A DNA stretch of 64,000 nucleotides from Lacrimispora xylanolytica (GCF_026723765.1 NZ_CP113524.1:558001-622000); one strand, 5' to 3'. Counted from the first letter of the stretch, positions 16,335-24,942 are shown. Program-made: numbers and translations. The notes: a model not told the origin generated them from the letters alone.

Positions 16335-16394
16335 AGACAAGCATACCATGTTGCTAAAAAGGTGTACCTTTTTGGCAATATGGTATGCTTGTCT
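16335..16394. repeat. 60-bp palindrome with recombinase-type core (site 1)
   Basis: Two 29-base arms match at 27 positions around a central GT (16364-16365). The inner part is AAAAAGGT-GT-ACCTTTTT. Half-sites around an asymmetric 2-bp centre are the known build of serine-recombinase crossover sites. It lies 58 bases before the recombinase start. In RNA it would also form a very stable hairpin. Confidence 0.75.
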
Positions 16395-16418
16395 AAAGAG
16401 TAAAATCAACCATAATAT

Positions 16419-16447
16419 ATTATAATCAAAATTTCGCCATATTTCAA
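16419..16447 (-). promoter_or_regulatory. promoter on the putative invertible segment
   Basis: Read on the minus strand: TTGAAA, 17-base spacer, TATAAT. It now points left, through site 1 to the recombinase gene. After an inversion between sites 1 and 2 it would point right, to the V4R/GGDEF operon. Confidence 0.75.
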
Positions 16448-16486
16448 CAATAATTATGGAAGGAGGATAGATTGTAGGCCTGGTAT

Positions 16487-16505
16487 AAAAAGGTACACCT
16501 TTTTA
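16487..16505. repeat. inverted copy of the recombinase-type core (site 2)
   Basis: AAAAAGGT-AC-ACCTTTTT plus A: the exact reverse complement of 16355-16373 (19 bp), with centre AC at 16495-16496, so the two cores are oppositely oriented, 131 bp apart. The outer arms of site 1 are not repeated here. Confidence 0.7.
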
Positions 16506-16682
16506 TCAGGAAGAAATAAAAAAACGGACAGGCAGGAAATACTTACCCTCACACAAAATGAGAAGGCTTATGAATATATTAATCATATATATCACATACG
16601 TATCGAGTTTGTCTCCGCAGGTTTCTTTTATGTTCCATGCAAAAGGGTTTGCAGACAGAGTAGAATGTATCGGAAGGGGGCA

Positions 16683-17222
16683 ATGCCTGTGTTTGATATC
16701 TTTCATTCAGGGGAGGAGACTTCAATCTCCCGGGATACGATAGGAAATATAGCAGAAGGACGGAAGCATCTTGGAGAAGAAATGCCTGTAATGGTATATC
16801 GGCTGTATGAGTATACCATAAAAGCAGAATTATCACACCGGTACGGAGAAAAAGCGGCAAAAATTCTATTTTGTAACGCGGGCAAATCGGTTGGATGGGC
16901 TTATGCTTCGCATTTTATAAATCAGGACCTTCCTTTCAAAGAGTTCTTTAAGACACTAAAGGAGCTTTTAAGAGTACATAAGACCGGTATCTTAAAGGTA
17001 GAAACATTAGATGATAGAACAGAGGAAGAACTTCTTACCAGGAGAGAGGACGTCGACTGCTCCAGACGGTCCTTTGCTGGTAAGACTCATTGTAAGTATG
17101 ACAAGGAATTTCTTTCCGGCATTTTATGTGTATACAAAGGAAAGGAATGCGTGGTCACAAAGATGGACCGCTGGGTCAGAGGTCTAGATATATACCGGTT
17201 CCACGTAGGGGTCAATCTTTGA
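16683..17222 (+). CDS. V4R-domain sensor protein
   Basis: A 179-residue cytoplasmic protein. The C-terminal 60 residues fit the V4R (4-vinyl reductase-like) small-molecule-binding domain: DCSRRSFAG, CKYDKEFLSGILCVYKGKE, then a closing strand RFHVGVNL. V4R domains bind ligands or cofactors in several regulators; the ligand here is unknown. It stands 14 bases before a diguanylate cyclase that has no membrane anchor, so it probably feeds a signal into it. The start has GGAAGGGGG just upstream. The frame stays open 89 codons further up to 16416, across site 2, but without a standard start codon. Confidence 0.75.
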   Translation: MPVFDIFHSGEETSISRDTIGNIAEGRKHLGEEMPVMVYRLYEYTIKAELSHRYGEKAAKILFCNAGKSVGWAYASHFINQDLPFKEFFKTLKELLRVHKTGILKVETLDDRTEEELLTRREDVDCSRRSFAGKTHCKYDKEFLSGILCVYKGKECVVTKMDRWVRGLDIYRFHVGVNL

Positions 17223-17236
17223 GCGAAGGTGAAAGA

Positions 17237-18448
17237 ATGACGGAAAAAGATGAAATAATTCTTTTGGAGCAGATCCGTAACATGATGGAAAATAAGCCGG
17301 TGAGCGGAGAGATAGAAGGAACAGACCAGGTAGGAAAGGACCTTCTGGAAGCGTTAAAAAAGCTTTCTCACTGCCTGACGGAGGCCAATCAGTTTCTTAA
17401 AAATCTGGCAGAAGGAAATCTTCTTGCAAAACCTCCTGGACGGGATAATTATATGGCAGGAGAGCTTAAGAAACTTCATGCATCCTTAAAGCATATGGTC
17501 TGGCAGACCAGACAGGTGATTCATGGAGATTATAAACAGCGGCTTAATTTCATGGGGGACTTATCAGAAGTATTTAATGAAATGGTGGTTCAGCTGGAAC
17601 AAAGAGAAAATAAATTAAGGGAACAGGCGGAGAAGGAAAGAAAGTTCAATACCCTTTTGGTGTCCATTATGAACAGCTTAAAGGAGTGGGTGGTGGTTAC
17701 TGACGAAGAAACCGGGGAGATACTCTATACCAATGAACTGGCGAAAAAGCGGTTTTATGATTCTTCTAATAATACCACAATTTTTGGAAAGGATTTTCCG
17801 TTGTTAACCAGGCTTCAGTCCTGCCAGGGGGAAGAACTGGAGCAGAGGTATGAATTTACATGTTCCCATGACCAAATATTTCAGGTAAAAGCATATTCTT
17901 TGCTTTGGGAGGATAGAAAAGCAGTGGTTCATCTCATAACAGATATAACCTATCAAAAAGAAAATGAAGCGTTTTTAGAAGTCATGGCTTATAAAGACGA
18001 GCTCACTGGACTGAATAACCGTAGAAACTGCCTTCATACCATTGAGTCTTATATAGAAACAGGAGCTCCTTTCTCCATTTGCATGATTGATCTTGATGAT
18101 TTAAAGCAGATCAACGATATGTACGGCCATTTGAATGGCGATGAATATATCAAGCTGGTATCAGAGGAGCTTAAAAAGTCCGCCGGTGAGGAGGATTACA
18201 CCTGCCGGTTCGGCGGCGATGAATTCGTGGTGGTATACAAGAACTGCGGCGAAAGGGAAGCACTGGAAAAATTAAGAGCCATTGACGAGAGGGTGTCCGA
18301 TGGAAAGAAGGAATATCCCATGTCCATCAGCTATGGCGTGGTGTATGTTGGAAACAGCCCTGACATTCTTTCAGAAACTATTTTAAAAATGGCAGATGAA
18401 AAAATGTACTGCTTCAAACGGACCCGTAAAGAAAAAAATTGCGGGTAA
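17237..18448 (+). CDS. soluble PAS-GGDEF diguanylate cyclase
   Basis: A 403-residue cytoplasmic protein: an N-terminal helical region with a HAMP-like segment, a coiled stretch near residues 110-140, a PAS-like domain at about 140-245 (LKEWVVVTDEETGEILYTNELAKK), and GGDEF with DELTGLNNRRN, DLDDLKQINDMYGH and FGGDEF at 325-330. Catalytic residues are intact. The I-site position reads GEED, not RxxD, so no product inhibition through that site is expected. It is the partner of the V4R protein; the pair would be switched on if the upstream segment inverts (inference). Confidence 0.88.
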   Translation: MTEKDEIILLEQIRNMMENKPVSGEIEGTDQVGKDLLEALKKLSHCLTEANQFLKNLAEGNLLAKPPGRDNYMAGELKKLHASLKHMVWQTRQVIHGDYKQRLNFMGDLSEVFNEMVVQLEQRENKLREQAEKERKFNTLLVSIMNSLKEWVVVTDEETGEILYTNELAKKRFYDSSNNTTIFGKDFPLLTRLQSCQGEELEQRYEFTCSHDQIFQVKAYSLLWEDRKAVVHLITDITYQKENEAFLEVMAYKDELTGLNNRRNCLHTIESYIETGAPFSICMIDLDDLKQINDMYGHLNGDEYIKLVSEELKKSAGEEDYTCRFGGDEFVVVYKNCGEREALEKLRAIDERVSDGKKEYPMSISYGVVYVGNSPDILSETILKMADEKMYCFKRTRKEKNCG

Positions 18449-18477
18449 AAGGGAGTCATTTAGCTCCTTATCTTTCC

Positions 18478-18506
18478 TTGTGTTTTTTCCGGTTTTCCTT
18501 TATAAT
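18478..18506 (+). promoter_or_regulatory. possible promoter for the methyltransferase pair
   Basis: TTGTGT, 17-base spacer, TATAAT, 36 bases before the first methyltransferase. The -10 is perfect and the -35 weak. Confidence 0.4.
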
Positions 18507-18542
18507 GATATGCAGGTTAAAAGGAATGGGAGCAAGAAAAGA

Positions 18543-19592
18543 ATGAGATTTATTGGAAGCAAGACACTGCTGCTGGACCAGATCAAGCAAGTCATTGATG
18601 AACGGGCTCCAGAAGCAAAAAGCTTTTGTGATATATTTTCCGGCACTGCTGCGGTAGCCAGATATTTTAAACAGTGGTATCAGGTCAGCTCCAATGACCT
18701 GTTGTATTTTTCATATGTACTGCAGCGTGCCACCGTTGAGAATGACACGATGCCTGAATTTACCCTTCTTAACGAAGTGTTAGGCATTGAAGATCCGGTG
18801 GTTTATTTAAATGAAAGAGAAAAGAAGGATTTAGAAGAGCTTCCAACCGAACGGAGGTTTTTTCAAAATACCTATGCCCCGGTAGGCGGGCGCATGTATT
18901 TAAACGACGAGAATGCCCTCCGTATCGACTTTGCCAGATGCACGGTTGAGGACTGGAAGGCTGCCGGTCTGCTAAACGATCATGAGTACTACTACCTGGT
19001 AGCCTGCATTGTAGAGGGAATCCCCTTTGTGTCCAACACCTCAGGAACCTATGGAGCCTTTCATAAGACCTGGGAGAGGCGCAGCTACAAACGGTACGAG
19101 CTCTACCGCCTTTCTGTGAACAGCAACGGAAAAGAGAACCGAAGCTATAATAAGAACGGGGCAGAGCTTTTAAAAGAGATTGAGGGGGACATCCTCTATA
19201 TCGATCCGCCTTACAATGCGAGACAGTATCTCTCCAATTACCATGTGCTTGAGACGGCTGCCAGATACGATTATCCGGAAGTAAAGGGAGTCACTGGTCA
19301 GAGAGCAGACGAAGGTCAGAAGTCGGAATTCTGCATGAGAAATAAGGTAGTTCCTGCTTTTGAGGAGCTGATTGCCAATGCCCGTTTTTCCCATATCATC
19401 TTAAGCTACAGTACCGATGGGCTTATGACAGTGGAGGAGATTGAAACGGCTATGAAGGCCCACGGGAAGCCGGAAACCTTTCATGTGTATGAGATTCCCT
19501 ATCGAAGATATAAAAGCCGAAAGGTGAAAGAGACAGAAAGGCTTAAGGAGCTGTTGTTCTATATAGAAAAGCAGGTGCCACCATGTACATAA
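18543..19592 (+). CDS. D12-class adenine-specific DNA methyltransferase (FokI-N-like)
   Basis: A 349-residue N6-adenine methyltransferase. SAM-binding motif I is CDIFSGTAAVARYF (about residues 28-41) and the catalytic motif IV is DPPY at 221-224 in ILYIDPPYNARQYLSNYH. The opening MRFIGSK and the spacing between motifs resemble the N-terminal half of FokI-type enzymes, which methylate one strand of an asymmetric site. It overlaps the next methyltransferase by 10 bases. The start has only a weak A-rich ribosome-binding site; the earlier in-frame ATG at 18510 is an alternative. No restriction endonuclease is adjacent. Confidence 0.85.
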   Translation: MRFIGSKTLLLDQIKQVIDERAPEAKSFCDIFSGTAAVARYFKQWYQVSSNDLLYFSYVLQRATVENDTMPEFTLLNEVLGIEDPVVYLNEREKKDLEELPTERRFFQNTYAPVGGRMYLNDENALRIDFARCTVEDWKAAGLLNDHEYYYLVACIVEGIPFVSNTSGTYGAFHKTWERRSYKRYELYRLSVNSNGKENRSYNKNGAELLKEIEGDILYIDPPYNARQYLSNYHVLETAARYDYPEVKGVTGQRADEGQKSEFCMRNKVVPAFEELIANARFSHIILSYSTDGLMTVEEIETAMKAHGKPETFHVYEIPYRRYKSRKVKETERLKELLFYIEKQVPPCT

Positions 19593-20431
19593 AAAGTCCT
19601 CTTAACTATACAGGGGGAAAGTATAAGATACTAGAGCCAGTCTTTCAGGCATTTCCAAAAAGGATAAGGACCTTTGTGGATGTGTTTGCTGGAGGTTTTA
19701 ACGTGGGAATCAATGCAAAGGCAGAACGGATCATCTGTAACGATCAGATTACTTACCTAATTGAATTGTTCCAGCTGTTTCAAACAACAGAAATCCATGA
19801 GCTTTTGAAGGAAATCCAGAGCATCATTGACACGTACCAGTTGACCCAGCAGAATAAGGAGGGCTATTATGCCCTTCGCTCAGAGTATAATAAAAGTAAG
19901 GATTTGGTGATGCTGTTCGTGCTCACCTGCTACGCCTTTAATCACCAGATACGCTTTAATAACAGCCATGAGTTCAACTCCCCCTTTGGGAGAAACCGAA
20001 GCTCATTTAACAAAAACATTGAAAAGAATCTGACCCAGTTCTGCCAGGCACTGCAGGAAAAGAACATAGAGTTTTCCAACCGGGATTTTATGGAGCTTGA
20101 CTATTCCTCTCTTGGAAAGGAAGACCTGGTCTACTGTGACCCTCCATATCTGATATCCACAGGAAACTACAACGATGGAAACCGTGGGTTTAAGGATTGG
20201 AAGGAAAAGGAAGAAAAGGAATTGTTAGGGCTTTTAGATAAGCTGGATTCCATGGGAACCCGGTTTGCCTTATCCAATGTGCTGTATCATAAAGGCATGT
20301 CCAATGAGCTTTTGATTGAGTGGAGTAAAAAGTACAAGATTCATTATATTGACAAGACCTATTCCAATTGCAATTACCAGTTCAAGGAGCGGAATGCGGT
20401 TACGGTTGAGGTATTAATAACCAATTATTAA
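19583..20431 (+). CDS. D12-class DNA adenine methyltransferase (Dam-like)
   Basis: A 282-residue Dam-family enzyme. It shows SPLNYTGGKYKIL at the N terminus, motif I VDVFAGGFNVG and motif IV CDPPY (DPPY at 186-189), followed by the target-recognition region and KERNAVTVEVLI at the end. Together with the overlapping upstream enzyme it forms the two-enzyme set used to modify both strands of an asymmetric recognition site (FokI/StsI-type systems). With no nuclease beside it, it may be an orphan epigenetic modifier or the remnant of a restriction system. Confidence 0.88.
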   Translation: MYIKSPLNYTGGKYKILEPVFQAFPKRIRTFVDVFAGGFNVGINAKAERIICNDQITYLIELFQLFQTTEIHELLKEIQSIIDTYQLTQQNKEGYYALRSEYNKSKDLVMLFVLTCYAFNHQIRFNNSHEFNSPFGRNRSSFNKNIEKNLTQFCQALQEKNIEFSNRDFMELDYSSLGKEDLVYCDPPYLISTGNYNDGNRGFKDWKEKEEKELLGLLDKLDSMGTRFALSNVLYHKGMSNELLIEWSKKYKIHYIDKTYSNCNYQFKERNAVTVEVLITNY

Positions 20432-20452
20432 TATTAAAAAGAGTAAACATTA

Positions 20453-20497
20453 AAAAAGCGGAAGCAAGGATTTTAAAATCCAGAACTTCCGCTTTTT
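20453..20497. terminator. bidirectional terminator
   Basis: AAAAAGCGGAAG pairs with CTTCCGCTTTTT, with an inner GGATTTTAAAATCC. Shared by the methyltransferases (+) and potD (-). Confidence 0.88.
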
Positions 20498-20510
20498 CTA
20501 TTGCATTGAT

Positions 20511-21608
20511 TTAATTTGATTTTACTTCTTTCCACGCTTCATTATAAAGAGAATCAACCTCATCCCCAAGATACTGATAAACTTCACTGTTCTTTAACAA
20601 ATCATCCCCAGGGAACAGCGCTTTGTTATTTTTAATCTCCGGGTCAAGAAGATCGAAAGCTCCTTTGTTTGGAGTCGGATAAGTGATATATTCAAAGTTC
20701 TTCTTAGCGATGTCAGGACGGCATAAGAAATTGATCCATTTCTCTGCATTTTCCTTATTGGGTGCATTGGCAGGAATAACCCAGGAATCCAGCCACAGGT
20801 TGGTTCCTTCTTCCGGAATCACATATTCCAGGGAGTAATCCAGGTTTAGATCCTTAACTTCATTTTGAATATAAAGCATTTCGCCAGAGTAGATCACTCC
20901 GATTGCAGCCTCTCCACCGATCATCTTATCTCTGACCTGGTCAATGACATAAGCCTGTACCAGAGGCTTCTGCTTAATGAGAAGCTCCTTGGCTTCCTTG
21001 ATTTCCGCTTCGTTGGTGGTATTCATGGAGTAGCCGAGAGATTTTAAAGCTACCATAAAGGCATCGCGTACGCTGTCCTGCATCAGAATATTGTCTTTGT
21101 ATTTCTCATCCCAAAGATCAGACCATTTCTTCGGTGCATCCTTTGGGTCTATCATCTTTGTGTTATAAAGAATTCCTACGGTTCCCCAGTTGTAAGGAAC
21201 GGAATATTTATTTTCCGGGTCAAAGCTTTTGGACATTTCCATGTACTTGGGATCGATTTCCTTTAAGTTTGGAACGTTGTCCGGATTGATCTCAGCCAGA
21301 AGATTGTTTTCTCTCATCTTCTGAATCATGTAATCAGAAGGGCAAACCGCATCGTATTTCACCGCGCCAGCCTCAATGACTGGATACATCTCTTCATTGG
21401 TCTCAAATAAATCATAGACAACCTTAATGCCGGTTTCATCCTCAAACTGTTTGACGACGGATTCATCAATGTATTCGCCCCAGTTGTATACATAAACCTC
21501 ACCAGCGCCGCCGGCCTTTGCTTCTTTTTTTCCGCAGCCACTGAGCAAAGCAATGGATAAGAGGGAAAGGGCGCCAAAGGTGAGCACCTTTACTAAACTT
21601 TTTTTCAT
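20511..21608 (-). CDS. potD: spermidine/putrescine-binding lipoprotein PotD
   Basis: A 365-residue extracellular solute-binding lipoprotein. The N terminus is a lipoprotein signal (MKKSLVKVL, hydrophobic core, LLSGCGKK with the lipidated Cys). YNWGEYIDE and FEDETGIKVVYD are typical of PotD/PotF polyamine-binding proteins. It delivers spermidine/putrescine to PotBC. It is the last gene of the XRE-potABCD operon, 12 bases after potC. ATG 21608 is preferred over the ATG two codons earlier because of the spacing from AGGAG. Confidence 0.92.
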   Translation of the reverse strand: MKKSLVKVLTFGALSLLSIALLSGCGKKEAKAGGAGEVYVYNWGEYIDESVVKQFEDETGIKVVYDLFETNEEMYPVIEAGAVKYDAVCPSDYMIQKMRENNLLAEINPDNVPNLKEIDPKYMEMSKSFDPENKYSVPYNWGTVGILYNTKMIDPKDAPKKWSDLWDEKYKDNILMQDSVRDAFMVALKSLGYSMNTTNEAEIKEAKELLIKQKPLVQAYVIDQVRDKMIGGEAAIGVIYSGEMLYIQNEVKDLNLDYSLEYVIPEEGTNLWLDSWVIPANAPNKENAEKWINFLCRPDIAKKNFEYITYPTPNKGAFDLLDPEIKNNKALFPGDDLLKNSEVYQYLGDEVDSLYNEAWKEVKSN

Positions 21609-21620
21609 GAGCATATTCTC

Positions 21621-22412
21621 CTATTTTTTTCTCTTGGGTGCAAAATTGGTGATGAGTAAAAGCACCAGCACCGTGATAAAGATAATGGTTGAAAGTGCGT
21701 ACATGGAAGGCTTAATGCCTCGGCGCACCTCACTGTAAATCAGGGTGGATAGAGTATTGATTCCGGCTCCTCGTGTAAAATGGGTGATAATGAAATCATC
21801 CAGTGACATGGTAAATGCCAGGAGAAAACCAGAAAGCACTCCCGGAAGTATATCCGGAAATACTACCTTAAAGAACGCCCTTATAGACGTTGCGCCTAAA
21901 TCCATGGCGGCTTCATAGGTACTTTTATCAGTCTGCTTTAACTTCGGCATGACGCTTAATATGACATACGGAATGTTAAAGGTAATATGTGCAATCAAAA
22001 TGGTGTTAAAGCCCAAAGAGATTCCAAAGGCGATAAATGCAAGCATCAGAGAAATTCCTGTCACAATATCCGCATTCAGCATGGGAATGTTGGTAATTCC
22101 CATAAGAACAGATCTTGGCACCCGGTCCATGCTGTTGATGGCAATGGCTGCTGCCGTACCGATAATAACCGCAATGAGAGAAGATAAAAAAGCGATTAAA
22201 AGCGTGTTGTAAAGAGCATTCATGATGGTTGCACTGGAAAAGAGATCCGTGTACCAGTTCATGGTAAAGCCGCCCCATTGGGTTCTTGATTTGGAACTGT
22301 TAAAGGATAAGACTCCCATGGTGGCAATGGGTGCATAAAGGAACACCAGAATAATCACCAGATAAAAATCCTGAATGATTCGTTTGATAACATCTATTTT
22401 TCTGCTCATCAA
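21621..22412 (-). CDS. potC: polyamine ABC transporter permease PotC
   Basis: A 263-residue permease with six membrane helices. The EAA loop that contacts the ATPase is seen as YEAAMDLGATSIRAFFKVVFPDI. It forms the membrane channel with PotB, whose end it overlaps by 4 bases. The C terminus ends in a short basic tail (PKRKK). Confidence 0.92.
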   Translation of the reverse strand: MMSRKIDVIKRIIQDFYLVIILVFLYAPIATMGVLSFNSSKSRTQWGGFTMNWYTDLFSSATIMNALYNTLLIAFLSSLIAVIIGTAAAIAINSMDRVPRSVLMGITNIPMLNADIVTGISLMLAFIAFGISLGFNTILIAHITFNIPYVILSVMPKLKQTDKSTYEAAMDLGATSIRAFFKVVFPDILPGVLSGFLLAFTMSLDDFIITHFTRGAGINTLSTLIYSEVRRGIKPSMYALSTIIFITVLVLLLITNFAPKRKK

Positions 22413-23221
22413 AATGCGGTTCCCTCCCCGTTCTTATCATATTTGGCAATCAGTGCCATGCTGATCAGGATGAAAATCATAAGGACTAAGGAAAGGCCGG
22501 AGCCTAGATTCCAGTTGCTGCCCTTTGTAAATTCCTGTTCAATGACATTACCGATTAAGAGAATCTTACTGCCTCCCAACAGGTTTGAGATAACAAAGGT
22601 AGTCAGGGCCGGAACAAATACCATGGTGATTCCGCTGACAATGCCAGGTATGCTTAAAGGAAGAAGGATACGAATGAGCACCTGAAAGGAGTTAGCGCCT
22701 AAATCCCTGGCGGCATTAATCACATTGTCATCAATTTTCATCAGTACATTATAAATAGGAAGAACCATAAATGGCAGGAAGTTATACACCATACCAAGGA
22801 TAATGGCTCCAGGAGTGTTGATAAGGCTCTGTCCGGGAAGATGGAGTGTGGATAAAATTCCGTTAATAACTCCGTTCTTCTCTAAAAGGGTCTGCCATGC
22901 CAGGGTGCGTAAAAGAAAGTTCATCCACATAGGCAGAATAAAGATAAAAACAATAAAGCTACCCTGTCCGATTCCTCTGGAACGAAGAATCATGGCAAGA
23001 GGGTAGGCTAAGATCAGGCAAAGGACCGTACTGATAAAGGACAGTAAAAGAGAAAGCCATAATGCCTTTGCATGTTCCTCGGTGCTGATGGAAATTACAT
23101 TCGCCAGGGTAAAGCTGCCGGACCGGTCCGTCAATCCATAAATTACGATTAATACCAGAGGGATGATGATAAAGCCGATCATCCACATGAGATAGGGGCC
23201 GGATAATACTTTCTTATTCAT
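22409..23221 (-). CDS. potB: polyamine ABC transporter permease PotB
   Basis: A 270-residue permease with six membrane helices; the EAA-like loop reads [22 protein letters not shown]. The start at 23221 overlaps the potA stop as ATGAATAA and follows AGGAGG by 12 bases. A longer frame from 23242 would start inside potA without a ribosome-binding site of its own. Confidence 0.92.
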   Translation of the reverse strand: MNKKVLSGPYLMWMIGFIIIPLVLIVIYGLTDRSGSFTLANVISISTEEHAKALWLSLLLSFISTVLCLILAYPLAMILRSRGIGQGSFIVFIFILPMWMNFLLRTLAWQTLLEKNGVINGILSTLHLPGQSLINTPGAIILGMVYNFLPFMVLPIYNVLMKIDDNVINAARDLGANSFQVLIRILLPLSIPGIVSGITMVFVPALTTFVISNLLGGSKILLIGNVIEQEFTKGSNWNLGSGLSLVLMIFILISMALIAKYDKNGEGTAF

Positions 23222-24290
23222 TGATTCCAACCGCCTCCTCATCTTCTGACGCAGGCTTATTCATGATCTGGATATCAAATGGGTCCACATGAATGCCTAC
23301 ATTCTGGCCTACCGGGAACATATCAGTGCTGTGTACCAGCCATTCAAAGCCGTCTGGAGTGGTTACCTCCATCTCGTAATGAACGCCTTTAAAAATCAGA
23401 TGAGTTACAACTCCGGAGATGCTTCCCTGATCTGGTGTAACCAGGTCAATGTCTTCCGGGCGGATAACAACGTCTACCGGTTTGTTCACTCCAAAGCCCT
23501 TGTCCACACAGGCAAACTTAGCGCCAAAGATGTTGACCAGCTCATCCCGAAGCATAATGCCGGGAACGATATTGCTTTCGCCGATAAAGTCAGCCACAAA
23601 TGCATTTTCCGGCTCATTGTAGATGTTCTCCGGGGAACCCATCTGCTGGATATATCCCTGGTTCATAACAACGATGGTATCTGACATGGTAAGAGCTTCT
23701 TCCTGGTCATGGGTCACGTAGATAAAGGTGATGCCAAGTTCATTTTTCAGACGGATCAGCTCATACTGCATATCCTGTCTCAGCTTTAAATCAAGGGCTC
23801 CCAAAGGTTCGTCAAGAAGGAGTACTCTTGGTTCATTGACAATGGCTCTTGCAATGGCGATTCTCTGCTGCTGACCGCCGCTTAAGGAGCTGACACTGCG
23901 GTTTTCAAAGCCGTCTAAGTTTACAAGCTTTAAGGCGTATTTGATTTTATCCTGAATGTAGGTTTTTGGCTTGTTTTTTATTTTAAGGCCGAATGCGATG
24001 TTCTCTGCAATGGACATATGTGCAAATAAAGCGTATTTCTGAAATACGGTATTAAGCTGTCTTTTGTTTGGCGGAAGGTTAGTAATATCCTGACCGTCAA
24101 AGATCACTTGTCCTTTTCCCGGCCGTTCAAAGCCTCCGATGATTCTCAGGGTTGTAGTTTTGCCGCAGCCGCTGGGTCCTAATAAAGTGACAAATGTGTT
24201 TTCTTTCACGGAAAGGTTTAAATCGTCCAGTACCATGGTACCGTCGAAACTTTTTGTAATATTGCGTAAATCAATTAATGGCTGACCCAT
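23214..24290 (-). CDS. potA: polyamine ABC transporter ATPase PotA
   Basis: A 358-residue ABC ATPase: Walker [10 protein letters not shown] at 38-46, signature LSGGQQQR, Walker [12 protein letters not shown], switch His in [10 protein letters not shown], then a C-terminal TOBE domain (about 240-350) that regulates the transporter. It powers uptake through PotBC. First transporter gene after the XRE-cupin regulator, with a 17-base gap, so the regulator and transporter share a transcript. Confidence 0.94.
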   Translation of the reverse strand: MGQPLIDLRNITKSFDGTMVLDDLNLSVKENTFVTLLGPSGCGKTTTLRIIGGFERPGKGQVIFDGQDITNLPPNKRQLNTVFQKYALFAHMSIAENIAFGLKIKNKPKTYIQDKIKYALKLVNLDGFENRSVSSLSGGQQQRIAIARAIVNEPRVLLLDEPLGALDLKLRQDMQYELIRLKNELGITFIYVTHDQEEALTMSDTIVVMNQGYIQQMGSPENIYNEPENAFVADFIGESNIVPGIMLRDELVNIFGAKFACVDKGFGVNKPVDVVIRPEDIDLVTPDQGSISGVVTHLIFKGVHYEMEVTTPDGFEWLVHSTDMFPVGQNVGIHVDPFDIQIMNKPASEDEEAVGINE

Positions 24291-24307
24291 GACCTTTTAT
24301 CCTCCTG

Positions 24308-24841
24308 TCAAAAGCTTGGCGGTGAACTTACCCAGATAAGGGTCGCGCCGGCCTTGCTGCTTAAATAATGTTTTTTATCTGATATAAAGTAAAAGGATTC
24401 CCCCTTTTTGGCTTTATATGTTTTATTTCCAATATGAATGGATACACTGCCCTGCATCACATAGCCAAATTCCTCTCCCTCATGAGGGTTGTCCGGGTAG
24501 GTTTCGCCGCCGGCTTCCAGGGTAAGAAGAATGGGTTCCATCATGTTTTTCTGGGCATTGGGAATGATCCAGCGAATCTCGTGTTTCAGCTCCCTTTCGT
24601 ATTTTGCAAAGTAATCCCCTTTGCCAAATACAATCTGCTCTTCCGGGGTTTCATTAAAGAACTCGCCGATGGAGGTTCCCAGACATTGTAATATATCCAT
24701 AAGAGTCGCAATGGAGGGAGATGTTAAGTCCCTTTCCAGCTGGGATATGAATCCCTTTGACAGCTCTGCACGGTCAGCCAGCTCTTCCTGAGTCAGCCCC
24801 TTTAACACACGCAGTTCTTTTAATTTTGTACCGATATCCAT
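24308..24841 (-). CDS. XRE-family regulator with C-terminal cupin domain (polyamine operon)
   Basis: A 177-residue regulator. Residues 1-60 are an XRE helix-turn-helix (LKELRVLKGLTQEELADRAELSKGFISQLERDLTSPS). Residues 105-175 are a cupin barrel (PHEGEEFGYVMQGSVSIHIGNKTYKAKKGESFYF). This PuuR-like layout is common for polyamine-responsive repressors. It heads the potABCD operon, and two similar inverted-repeat sites lie between its promoter and its start codon, suggesting it represses itself and the transporter. Confidence 0.9.
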   Translation of the reverse strand: MDIGTKLKELRVLKGLTQEELADRAELSKGFISQLERDLTSPSIATLMDILQCLGTSIGEFFNETPEEQIVFGKGDYFAKYERELKHEIRWIIPNAQKNMMEPILLTLEAGGETYPDNPHEGEEFGYVMQGSVSIHIGNKTYKAKKGESFYFISDKKHYLSSKAGATLIWVSSPPSF

Positions 24842-24873
24842 GTGCTCCTCCTTTTTATTATGTTAAGCTGAAA

Positions 24874-24889
24874 GTTTACTTATACTAAC
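24874..24889. promoter_or_regulatory. operator-like repeat 2 in the pot operon leader
   Basis: GTTTACTTATACTAAC, imperfect inverted repeat similar to the one at 24912 when read on the other strand. Confidence 0.45.
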
Positions 24890-24911
24890 TGACTATAGAT
24901 ATAACCTAAAA

Positions 24912-24928
24912 GTTTAGTAATAATAAAC
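24912..24928. promoter_or_regulatory. operator-like repeat 1 in the pot operon leader
   Basis: GTTTAGTAATAATAAAC, with GTTTA/TAAAC arms, just downstream of the predicted transcription start of the pot operon. Confidence 0.45.
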
Positions 24929-24942
24929 AGGCAGCAAGATAC

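Noticed and set aside
15660-16504. Tn3-type transposon with its resolvase and res site
   Set aside because: No transposase gene, no terminal inverted repeats and no target duplication are visible; the second site is in inverted, not direct, orientation.
18425-18450. ACCCGTAA/TTGCGGGT hairpin at the end of the cyclase gene as a terminator
   Set aside because: It is followed by AAAAGGGAG rather than a T-run and lies partly in the coding sequence.
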